This document shows, one piece after another, positions 32,201 to 42,149 of a stretch of DNA of 64,000 bases. Source of the stretch: Umbilicaria muhlenbergii (lineage: Eukaryota; Ascomycota; Lecanoromycetes; Umbilicariales; Umbilicariaceae). The notes under the pieces are model-generated. The model ran no database searches. It was not told the DNA's origin and saw nothing but the letters and a program-made list of their open reading frames with translations. Position 1 is the first letter of the stretch. Every line of letters starts with the position of its first letter. The stretch is taken from assembly GCA_000611775.1 (NCBI GenBank), contig KK106981.1:5520927-5584926 (forward strand), given 5' to 3'. A program made the translations under genes and the position numbers.

Positions 32201-35200
32201 TTCTGCACAACCTGCCGCCGTACCCGTGGAACCACGACCGGGTTCTGTGGTCAGAATCCAGATACACCAAGTTACTGCGCCAACAAGCGGGCCGCTTTCA
32301 CGATCTTTTGGGCACTCGAACTCCAGATGGAACAGAGGAAGAATGGCGCTGGCGGAATATTCTGGCGCCGAAGGAGTTGCCGTGGCTGACGGACCATGGG
32401 CTTCAAGGCCAGACCGTCTTCGCCGCAATGGGCTACGTTGCACTTGCCATGGAGGCTGCCATGCAAATTGCGGGACAACAGCCTGTTCAGCTTCTCGAGC
32501 TGACCGATCTCAGCATTCGCAAGGCTGTTGCCATTGATGAAAACGCTGGCACGGAAACCCTGGTAACCATGACGGAAATCAAGCAGACCACACACCACAT
32601 CCGAGCATTCTTTGCCTTCTTTTCTGCAGCGGGCAAAGACTCGTCACTGCTCGCGCTCAATGCGACGGGCCATGTGTGCGTGCAGCTCGGCAAACCCGTT
32701 GCAGACATACTCCCGCCTCGCGTTCTAGCCACTCACGGTATGGCGCTAGTGGATATTGACCATTTCTACACCGAAGTGGAGAAAATCGGCTATAACTACG
32801 GCCCCAGCTTCCGGGGCACGACTTCTCTGGAGCGGCGACTGGGTTGCGCGCGAGGAACAATCATCGGACCCCGTAACGACCAAACCGGCACGCCGCTGCT
32901 CTTCCATCCGGGCGTGGTCGACGCCGCGCTGCAGGGCCTGCTGGTCGCCTTCACCTCGCCCGGCGACGGGCGCCTTTGGTCGCTGCACGCGCCGTCTACC
33001 GTGTGGCGGGTGAGCTTGGTGCCCAGTCTCTGCGGCGCGAACATGACCAAGGAGGTGTCATTTGATTGTGCCGTCACTGATGTAGCGTTCAACAAAATCA
33101 CGGGCGACGTGGACGTGTTCCAAAGTGACGGCGCCCAGCTCAAATCCATCGCCGTCGAGGGCGTTAGCTTCGTGCCGTTCTCGGCAGCCACGGGTGCTGA
33201 CGACCGCCACCTCTTTGCACGCAATGTGTGGAATGTTGAGGCGCCCGACGGCGACTTGGCGCTAGGAGGACGTCGCGCGACGCTGAAAGAGGTGCAGAAG
33301 GGTTATGATGCTGAGAGAGTCGCCTTCTATTACTTGCGGACTCTGAATGAGTCGGTGGATCAGGCGGAACGGGTCTCCCTGCAGCTCCCCCCACACCACG
33401 AAGCTCTGTTCGATTACGCTGAGCACATCTGCGACATGGTCCGCCGCGGAGAGCATCTGTATGTCAAAAAGGAGTGGGTGAATGATAGACACGAGGACGT
33501 GTGCTCAATAGTGGAGAAGTAAGTCCGCCTTCGGCAAAGGACAGATCGCTATAACCTGATGCACCAATAGCCAGCGATACTGACTCATGAGCCACCTAGA
33601 TACGATCCACACGATGCAGATTTCTTGTTGACAAGGGCGTCCGGCGAGAACTTGCCCGCTGTGGTGCGAGGCGAGACGACAATTCTCGAGCATATGACCA
33701 AGAATGACAAACTCGACAACTATTACAAGAACGCCCTGGGATTCACCCAGCTCAACGAGCTCATTGCCACCATGGCCAGGGACATCTCTCACAGGTATCC
33801 CCACATGAACATCTGTGAAATCGGCGCTGGTACGGGTGGAGTCACACGTGGCATTCTCGCCAGGCTCGGCACAGCGTACGCATCATACACCTATACCGAT
33901 ATCTCCAGCGGGTTCTTCAGCAAAGCGCAAGAGAACTTTGTGGCGTACAAAGACCGGATGGTTTACAAGACTCTGGACATCACACAGGATCCGGTCTCGC
34001 AGGGCTTCTCAGAGAGCGCGTACGACCTTGTCGTGGCCGCTAATGTGCTCCATGCCACACCGGATCTCGAGGAGACATTACGGAATACCCGTCGCCTTCT
34101 CCGGCCGGGCGGCTATCTTGTACTCATGGAGTTCGTGGACATGGGCCCGATGCGCAATGGCCTTGTTTTCGGAGGGCTTCCAGGATGGTGGGTCGGACGA
34201 GACACCGGCCGCCGGTATTCTGCCACTGTTCCACTAGACCAGTGGCGCGACCTGCTGCTCAGAACAGGCTTCTCTGGGATCGACACCGCCACACCCGTCC
34301 ACGATCCGGTCGTCATGGCGGCCTCAGTCTTCGCCGCCCAGGCAGCCGACAAGGACGTGGGACTTTTGAGGAGCCCCCTCTCGTCCACAGATAGCATCCT
34401 CTTCGCCAGGAACTCAGTGCTCGTCCTTCTAGGTGGGGGGACCGCCACTACGGCAAAGGTGATTGATGAGCTGGTGGCCGTGTTGGAGCCTCGCTACAAG
34501 CACGTAATCCAAGCCATAAGCTGGGACGATCTAGAGACGGAACAGATTCCCGACAACAGCAGCCTTTTGAGCCTGACTGACTGCGACGCCACCCCCTTCT
34601 GGAGAGATATCACAGTCGACCGGTTTGAGAAGCTCAAGAGACACCTTGAGGCATCTAAGATCGTGGTGTGGGTCACTTGGGGCTCCGACCGAGAAAACCC
34701 CGACGCCGCCATGACGGTGGGGTTCTTCCGCTCCCTTAAATACGAACTGCCAGAGGCGCAACATCAGATCATCGACCTCGAGAGACCCGAGCAGGCCAGC
34801 GCCTCCCTCCTGGCCGAGAGGCTCCTGCGTCTGGAAGTGACGGAGCAGTGGAAGAAGAGTGGCGCTATGGCTAGCAAGCTATGGACCACAGAGACAGAGC
34901 TTCGACTGCGGGGAGGGCTAGTTCAGGTCCCACGTTTGGTCCCTGAACGGTCGCAGAACGATCGGTACAACTCAGCCAAACGAGATATAACCATGGAAGT
35001 GGACATTCGCAACTCAATCGTGAATCTCATCTGGAGGGGCACCAAGTATGTCCTGCGCGAGGAAGAGAGTAGCACGTTGCCCCTAGTGCCAGACTATCGA
35101 AGAATTTGGGTCGATTCATCCCTACTATCATCCATCGCTACCCAAGCTGGGCGCCTCTTCTTCAGCTTGGGGACGGACGTCGACAATGGCGAGCGCGTTC

Positions 35201-37372
35201 TCTCTGTCTCGCGGAAGAATGCATCCGCAGTCTTGGTCCCCCGCCAATGGTCCGTCCCCGTCGATGTTGGCAAGAGCATCGACGCTCAGTACCTTTCATT
35301 TGTCTCCGGAAACCTGATGAGCCAGTATATTGCGGCCCTGGTGCCCCGTGGAGGAACCCTTGTTGTCCACGAAGCGGATCCAGGCCTGGCATCTTTGTTG
35401 TCTCGTCAGCTGACGGGCCTCGGGTCGCGGGTCCTTTTCACCACGTCGACTCCGGGCACGGCAAAGAGGAATTGGATATACTTACATCCGCGCATCGCAG
35501 ATCGCCATCTCGCAGCCGCGCTCCCAAGAGACGCATCAGTTTATCTCGACCTTTCCTCTGCCTCGTCGGTGGGAGCAGCTGCAGGAGATCCTTTGAGTGT
35601 CAGAATCGCTGCAATGATGCCTGATCTCTGCGTGAGGCACGATATGTCTACTCTCGTTGCTCGAGAGTCAACCGAGCTGTCCGAATCCCACGACGACACA
35701 ATCCAACAGATGCTGGAGAAAGCGAACTTGTTTGCCGCGGCGCAGTTAAATGGAGTTCCTGAGGGTATGCCTCTGCGTATGGTGTCCCCGAGCAATGTTG
35801 TGAGCGATTTTGTGCCCGGCGAGCCCATGAGAATTGTCCACTGGCATGGGGAAACCAGCGTGTCTGTACAAGTTGAGCCAATCTCTAACAGATGTGATTT
35901 GTTCCGGGGTGAAAAGACCTACTGGCTTGTCGGTCTTGCAGGAGATCTGGGCCGGTCCATCTGCGACTTCATGGTCGCTCACGGAGCTCGGCATGTCGTG
36001 CTCACAAGCCGGAACCCGAAAATTGATGAGGAATGGCTTCGAGCTCATGCTGCTCGTGGTGTCAACATTGCCTATCTTCGAGGGTGAGTGTAGCCCTAAC
36101 TGTAGCCACTTCACCCGGACAGCGGCCAGACTTGTGATTGAGGCTAACCATTGGGAATTCTAACAACTAGGGATATTACTGTAAAAGGCGACCTTAAGAG
36201 GGTGCATGAGCAGATCACACAAGCCATGCCACCAATTGCAGGTGTTGCAAACGGCGCACTTGTCTTGCGGGACAAGGGCCTGATCAACATGGATCTCGAC
36301 ACATTCCACATGAACACAAAGCCGAAGGTTGAAGGCACCATGTATCTGGATGAAATGTTCCCATCGAACACAATAGACTGGTTCGTTGCCTTCTCTTCCA
36401 TCGCCTCCACGGTGGGAAACCACGGACAGATGGCGTACACAGCTGCCAATATGTTCATGAAGGCGCTCGTGGCGCAACGGCGCCATCGCGGGCTTGCCGG
36501 TTCCGTCATCGACATCTCGCAGGTGCTGGGCGTGGGCTATATTGAGCGCGAGACGAAAGCCCACATGAGCCGTGAGCAAGCCATCCGGCTGACGAGCCGG
36601 TCGGGCACCTTTGTCATGTCGGAGCCGGACTTGCATCAACTTTTCGCCGAGGCTATAGTCGCCGGCCGAGCAGGTTCCGCCTCCGACCACGAGCTCATCA
36701 CCGGCATGAAAATAATCACCACCGCGGAGGCAAAGGACGTGCTCTGGGGCGACGATGTCAGATTCGGCCACTTCGTCCAGGATATGGGAGTGGCGAAATT
36801 GCCGAGCGTCACGAAGACCACCATTGTGCCGGTCAAGACGCAACTGGAGGCGGCCAAGGATGTGGACGAAATGTCAGCCATCCTGAAAGGTAATTTGGAT
36901 TCCTACCCGACCACTTTTGAGTTGACGCATTACTGACCACGTTCACTCACACAATCCAGCCGCTTTTGTTGCCAAATTGAAAAAGAGTCTGTTGATGAAT
37001 GATGAGACCATCAGCGAGACAACGCCTCTCATCGACCTAGGTGTTGATTCTCTGGTGGCTGTCGATATTCGAACCTGGTTCACCCAAGAGGTCGGTGTCG
37101 ACGTGGCGGTATTGAAGATCTTAGGTGGGCCATCCGTCCAAGATTTGGTCGATGATACAATGGAAAAGCTGGCTGCGCCCACCACGGGGGAAGAGCGTCA
37201 ACCATCAGCTGGAAACGCGGCGGAAATCGACTCGTCATCGGAAGGACAAAGCGCAGACGACGTGTCTCCGATAGAAGATAGTGGAGCTTCGGCGTCTTCT
37301 CGGTCGTCTGTCGCAAGTACCGTTGATGTTGTAGTCATGAAGAAGAAGCCCTCCATAGATATTGCCCCTTGA
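29206..37372 (+). CDS. Highly reducing polyketide synthase with pseudo-ER, LovB-like layout
   Basis: Seven exons (29206-29497, 29596-30405, 30488-30694, 30758-33518, 33600-36083, 36171-36889, 36960-37372), 2561 residues, phases all consistent. KS about 14-445 with DTACSSS, EAHGTGT and [10 protein letters not shown] about 555-890 with [16 protein letters not shown] about 945-1250 with [18 protein letters not shown] and VVDAALQ. C-methyltransferase about 1360-1620 with [10 protein letters not shown]. Pseudo-ER about 1800-2000, lacking a recognisable NADPH glycine motif. KR from about 2130 ([11 protein letters not shown]) with FSSIASTVG and YTAAN. ACP with GVDSL at about 2452. A ~65-residue Ser/Thr-rich tail ends the protein with no thioesterase, reductase or condensation domain. 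The Pro of the usual DH HxxxGxxxxP is Ala here. It should need the trans-ER next door for full reduction. Confidence 0.96.
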
Positions 37373-38157
37373 GTTCGTAGTAACCCACCCTCGTTTCCAG
37401 AAGGTTGGCAGGTGGCCTTGTGAGGACATTTTTCTGTCAAGTACGGAGAGATATATGCTATAGGCAATGCATCCTTGGCCGCAAAGCACACGCGTGTACA
37501 GCATGATAGCGCATTGAGACTGATGCTTTTCGCCCAGCTTAACGTCCTAAAACATCCCCAACCAAACCCTCGTATTCGGATTCTCGACACCGCCCAGTCC
37601 AGGCTAGAGAGCAACCACCAAGGCAGACAGAGAGCCTCGCAGGAAACCTGCTAGGAAGTCTGGGTGGCGTTCGGAGGATATTGGCTGCCGGTGGAGTAAG
37701 GACACCTTGCGGACGAGCGTAATGCATCACGAGCGAAAATGACTCGATCTCAGGTGACGAGGAAAGCGGGGCTGTGCCGCAGAGCTGCCCAGCTGCAGGA
37801 GCGTCGGCAACGCCGAGTTCAGCTAGGCAAGGATCGTCAGTAATGAGGCGGGATCTGATGCCTGCAAGCAGAGAAGTGAGGGGAACTTACGGAGCTGTGG
37901 GCACATCGGAGAGCAGGTCAAGCCCTACGAAGATAGATTTTGAGGGAGCGGCACAAGCGTTAGCGCCGGGTCAAGGTGCAACCGAGACGAGCAAGGTAGC
38001 GAGGGTGGTCGGGCACGAGAGCTAGGGGAAAGATTGGAAATAGATGTGAGAAAAGAGCAGCGATCGAGGTGAGAAGCAGCGCTGTGTTTATACCTGAGCT
38101 TGGAGGGGCCCTGCGCTAGCGGCCGCGTGGCTGACGTCGCTACAGCGGCTGGGGCCG
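37373..38157. other. Downstream flank of the polyketide synthase, no gene seen
   Basis: 785 bp of GC-balanced DNA with short frames only (for example near 37774-38025), none protein-like. It ends sharply at the AT-rich island. Confidence 0.4.
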
Positions 38158-38935
38158 TGCCTAAAAACACAACCCTATTCACTAAATTAGTACCCCTCTT
38201 TTTCTTACATTAACCCCAGAAAGAGTAGTAGACTAGCTGTATCTGTTGAATATAAGTTATGACAGCAGTAACATGGCTGAGACATCTTAATTAAATTACT
38301 ACTCTAGGTAGAATACGAGTATATTAAGAACAATTAAGAAACTAATAATTTATAAACTCAAAGTGTTTTATATACCTTATAAATCTTGTATCAACTAATC
38401 AGAGTTGTGGTCTCTCTACATATAAAACAGTCACTATGTAGAGATATATTTTGTGACTTCATTTTATACAGTCAAGGTAAACAAAGAATACTTCATTACA
38501 ACCGTATTTAATATAGAAGAATATATAAAATAAGCTGATTTTTTAGTGCATTTATGATTATCTCAACACTTGCTTCTTTACCTCTGAATTATAAAATTAA
38601 ACATAGATAGATTATTACTTGCAGATATCTTATATATGTCAGGCGCCCGCCGAGCAATAGTCAGCCATGCTAAACCTCATTGAGTAAGGGCGCAATTCAG
38701 CACTATTAAGCGAGTATATAGCGGGCTTCTCCACCCCTTACGATTTCTGATTCCTTAGCAGTCACAGGCCTTTATTGAGGGCTGTGACTGCTTTGCGCCC
38801 TCATAACCCTGTCGCAGCGCCCTAGTGGTTGGCATATAGGGGCAAGCCGCTTGCAATATAGTACTTTAGTTATTTTCAGCAGGTGTCTTCAACTTTCTTA
38901 AAAACTGTCATTATTATAATTCTTTTTGACATAAT
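38158..38935. other. AT-rich decayed island, probable transposon remnant
   Basis: Composition drops abruptly to AT-rich at 38158 and stays so to about 38640 with many TA steps. A more balanced part (38640-38870) with a strong hairpin follows. There is no coding capacity. The left edge resembles the C-rich segment at 23955. The pattern fits repeat-induced point mutation of an old repeat, but I have not computed an index. It separates the polyketide locus from the housekeeping genes to the right. Confidence 0.6.
38757..38792. repeat. Perfect 11-bp hairpin
   Basis: Arms AGCAGTCACAG (38757-38767) and CTGTGACTGCT (38782-38792) flank a 14-base loop. It lies in the less AT-rich part of the island, together with CGCCC/GGGCG-containing blocks that could pair more widely. 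Confidence 0.8.
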
Positions 38936-39030
38936 TCTACCACACTGTTACCTCACCAGCTGCTCTGTCACACATTGTTCTTAACATGTCTCAGAAGCGC
39001 TTCATATCCAAGCCCCTTGAAACACATACA
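38905..39030 (-). pseudogene. Duplicated 3' end of the neighbouring nucleoside hydrolase gene
   Basis: From 38936 to about 39020 the sequence matches 40502-40587, the last ~25 codons and stop of the nucleoside hydrolase, at roughly 75-80% identity by eye. Weaker similarity runs into the 3' UTR. Same strand as the intact gene. The copy has a TGA where the gene has the Trp of KRFWDVLE, and nothing upstream of this tail is preserved. It is a truncated host-gene duplicate, about 1.5 kb from the real gene. Confidence 0.75.
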
Positions 39031-39104
39031 TCATCACATTCGTCATCTCACATCTCCTTCCCTTCTCCCTCCCATCTCCTCCCCCTCCCTCCCCCATCCC
39101 ACTT

Positions 39105-40056
39105 TCACCTGTTTCCTACCGGCGAACCTGACCCGCCCTGACCAGCACTACCAGCACCACCCGCCGTCCCCGACCCACTACTTCCCAGGCTATCAATTTG
39201 ACTACTAGCCGGCACGCCCACACTCAAAATCACCAACCCCACCTCATTCTCCCCATCAAACACCACCGCCGATGCCGCGCCCCACCACTGCTGCTGCCAC
39301 ATCAGATTCAACAGCGCCTGCACCGCCGCGCCCAATACCCCCCAGGTCAGCTGGTGGTTATTCTCATTCGACGTCGTGAGCGTCAGTCCCTGCGGAACTG
39401 ACGGCTGTTGATACGCCTGCCTCGAGGGATCTGTCCCAGCGGGCAGGGGCGGGAACTGCAAGGTACTGTAGTCCGGGCCGCCGCCCGTGGGCGCTTGCAC
39501 GTAGCCGTACAGGCCGCCTTGCACTGGCCCGTCGCTGGCGTGTTTGATGTGGTCCAGGATCTGGGCCAGGGCGCGGGCGAGGATGTTTTGCACTGCGGCG
39601 GGGAGCACGGGTGAGGAGAGAGTGAAGGTTGTGAGGATCCAGGTGCTGCTGTCGTAGGCGCACCAGAGGTGGGAGTCGGGGCAGTTGTGGGAGGCAGTGC
39701 TGGCGCAGACGGGGGGTTGGGGTTCGGGAGAAGAAGAGGAGGGGCTCGCGGGATGGCGGGGGAGGAGATGAATGAGGGGGAGCAAGTCGCTGGGAGGAAG
39801 GCTGTCAATGAGGTCTATGTTGGACCGGAGAAGAGAACGTCGGTGGAGAGGGCTGCGATGGGGAAATAGGGATGTCAGTAGGAGATCTTTTTCTGGGTGG
39901 GGAAGAGGCGTGGGCTTACGCTCCGGCTTTGTGAGCGGGGACGTTGTCGCAGAATCGGCTGCGTGGGAATAAGGTGTGTGGGGCGGCGAGGGTGCGGGAA
40001 AGAAGGAGGAGAAGGACCGAGAGAAGAAGGGTGGGGGTGAAATTGGCAGCGGCCAT
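39105..40056 (-). CDS. Secreted protein of unknown function
   Basis: Two exons on the minus strand, 40056-39920 and 39852-39105, joined over a 67-bp intron, giving 294 residues. The first exon encodes a clear signal peptide (MAAANFTPTLLLSVLLLLLS, then RTLAAP), with likely cleavage near residue 25. The mature part has four cysteines in the N-terminal half (RFCDN, VCAS, NCPDS, WCAY), two possible disulfides. A middle region is rich in hydrophobic residues (TWGVLGAAVQALLNLMWQQQWW), and a Gly/Ser-rich tail without a GPI-type hydrophobic end closes it. I do not recognise a family. It could be a cell-wall or apoplastic protein. Exons are strongly C-rich on the plus strand. It sits between the truncated and the intact nucleoside hydrolase copies. 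Confidence 0.7.
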
Positions 40057-40507
40057 GGTGGTAAGGGTTGAATGCGATAATCTATACGCTCTCTACAAGC
40101 TCATGCAGAGTTGAGTATGACAGGGTGGAGAACCTCACATGAGCATATACCACCATCTATTTACATGCGCATGTAGCAAAACGCCTATCGCATGAATGTT
40201 TGAGGATATAAGGAGAGAGCCTAACACGTGAAACTGCCTTTGTAGCCGCTCAAGTATACTAGTATATTCACAGTGTCAGCTCAGGAGAGGGTGTTCCCAT
40301 CAACCCTGAACTTCTGCACATTCTCATCAGTGTGGACAAATTCCTGCCTTGATGCTGACTTTCTATGGCATTCAAGGCATTCTGTTAACTCGATTCTCAT
40401 CTTCAATTATCAGTTTTGACTCTTATTAATCAGTTAAAGTGTAAGGTGGTGTCAGTCCGAACTGTTGTCAGAATATGTTTCGTGCTTTTTTTGGGGGGCT
40501 AGTTCTA
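40057..40507. other. Intergenic 450 bp
   Basis: Promoter side of the secreted-protein gene and 3' flank of the nucleoside hydrolase gene, both on the minus strand. No gene is seen. Confidence 0.5.
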
Positions 40508-41820
40508 CTACACTACTGTCTCACCAGCTGCTTTGCTCACGCACCGCTCTAACACGTCCCAAAAGCGCTTCACATCTAAGCCTCTTGGTATCCTTACACC
40601 GCGCTCCCCATCGCTAACTGCCTCGATTATAGTCCTGCCCAGCTGGCTCCTTTCATCATACCGCTCACTGTGTATTCCTTCGGTCACAACATTGACAAGC
40701 CATCTTTCGCCCTTATAATCGTCGAACGTGATTTCTCCGAGCTCAGCTTCTAACAGTACCGTGACCGCTATAGGATCATGCAAGGGTGGTCCGGTCGTGA
40801 TGCCAAATACAGAAGCGTACGTGTGGGCGAAGAACATGAGGAGGTCATGCAGCATTCGTCGAAGCCTCGATGATGGATCTGAAAGTCCTCCAGCCGGTGA
40901 CGCTTGAGTAGGCCCTTGTAGTAGCTGCTGTTGTATAGATGCATCGGCGAGGACTTGGTGCGTCACGTCCAACGGAATAAGCGTTGTTTTGGATGCGAGG
41001 ATTGGATTAGAAAAGGTTGACTGGGCGGCCTCTGGGTCGCAATAGATGTTGAATTCGGCCCAAGGAGTGACATTTCCGAACCTTTCCCCTTCACCCTTGA
41101 CATATCCTAGCGGTGCGTTGGTGAAACCTCCTCCTATTGCGCCTCCCATGATGCTCATTCCTTTGATGTGGGAGGCTAGTTCCGGAAATGTTGCGAAGAG
41201 CAGTGCGACGTTGGTCAGAGCTCCTGTAGCAACAAGCCATGCCATGTTCACGGGCTGTGCGATAAGGGCGGTTCGCATTGCCAGGACGGCATTGATGTCA
41301 GTTATGGGAGGCGATGTTGGAGGAGGGAGTAGATCCGTGCCATCTAGACCAGAGGTTCCTGAATAGTCCAAGTCAATATGTGCACCTGCTTTCTTATAAA
41401 GCTGCAGGCGAACCATGAATATCGGGAGCGTGGACGGCCTTCCTGCAAAATGGCTTCACAGCACCAGGGTATACCGGGACATCTGCTTTCCCAATGGCCG
41501 TTAAGACTCTTCCGGCATTGATGGTTGTACGCTCGAGAGAAGCATTGCCATGAACTGTGCTGATACCCAGAAGGTTCAAGTCCTGATGGTGAGCCGCAAG
41601 GAGGATAGCGAAAGCGTCCTATGCTTTGGATCAGCATCGTAGGGATGAAATGTGATATGGGAAACAGACATCATGCCCTAATGACGTCAGATCGAAAAAT
41701 CCCTAAAGTATCTTAAGACAGGCATCGCATGTTTCCACTGTGCCAACCTCATGGTGTACCTGGATCGCAATCTAACCATAGCGGTATCTTTGGTTTGCTA
41801 GTTTCAGTTGTGCCCTCCAT
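40508..41820 (-). CDS. Inosine-uridine preferring nucleoside hydrolase
   Basis: Four exons on the minus strand: 41820-41760, an 8-nt microexon 41677-41670, 41618-41414 and 41358-40508, giving 374 residues. Introns are 82, 51 and 55 bp. It cleaves ribonucleosides to base and ribose in purine/pyrimidine salvage. The signature DxDxxxDD reads DCDPGHDDAFAILLAAHH, and the microexon (GGCATGAT) supplies the His-Asp of it. Without the microexon the calcium-binding Asp is lost and the frame breaks. Other motifs are ISTVHGNASLERTTINA, IHGTSGLDGTDLLP, the NMAWLVATGALTNVALL segment and WAEFNIYCDPEAAQ. The C-terminal H in PPLHDPIAV is the catalytic His position. The start MEGTTETSKPKIPLWLDCDP is short and fits the family. 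Confidence 0.93.
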
Positions 41821-42149
41821 AGCTATACACTAATCATGACCTTGGATAGCGGTGCAAAGTACCAGGGGATTTGTATAATGCGAAAGGCACAATTCGGAGC
41901 GAAATGCCTCAAATGGTAAAGAATTGACAAAGTGGTCAAGATTGGTTATGAAGGATCAGCATTGGTTATCAGCAGTTTGCTTATCAATAAGCCAGCGACT
42001 CCCAACACCAAGTGAACGTCTGCCATTCTCAGTCGTATCATTGTCGGTCAAATGCATGAGTACTGCTCCGTACTGTGACCAGTCCCTTGAACATAAGACA
42101 ATCGAAAAGGTGCCCTAGGAACCTGGTCCTCTCATATTTGATACCTACA
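41821..42149. promoter_or_regulatory. Divergent promoter of nucleoside hydrolase and ferric reductase
   Basis: This is a 329-bp gap between two head-to-head starts. No specific site is recognised. Confidence 0.5.

Noticed and set aside
30000-36900. Many antisense frames within the polyketide synthase exons
   Set aside because: They are shadows of GC-rich coding sequence and none has a recognisable motif.
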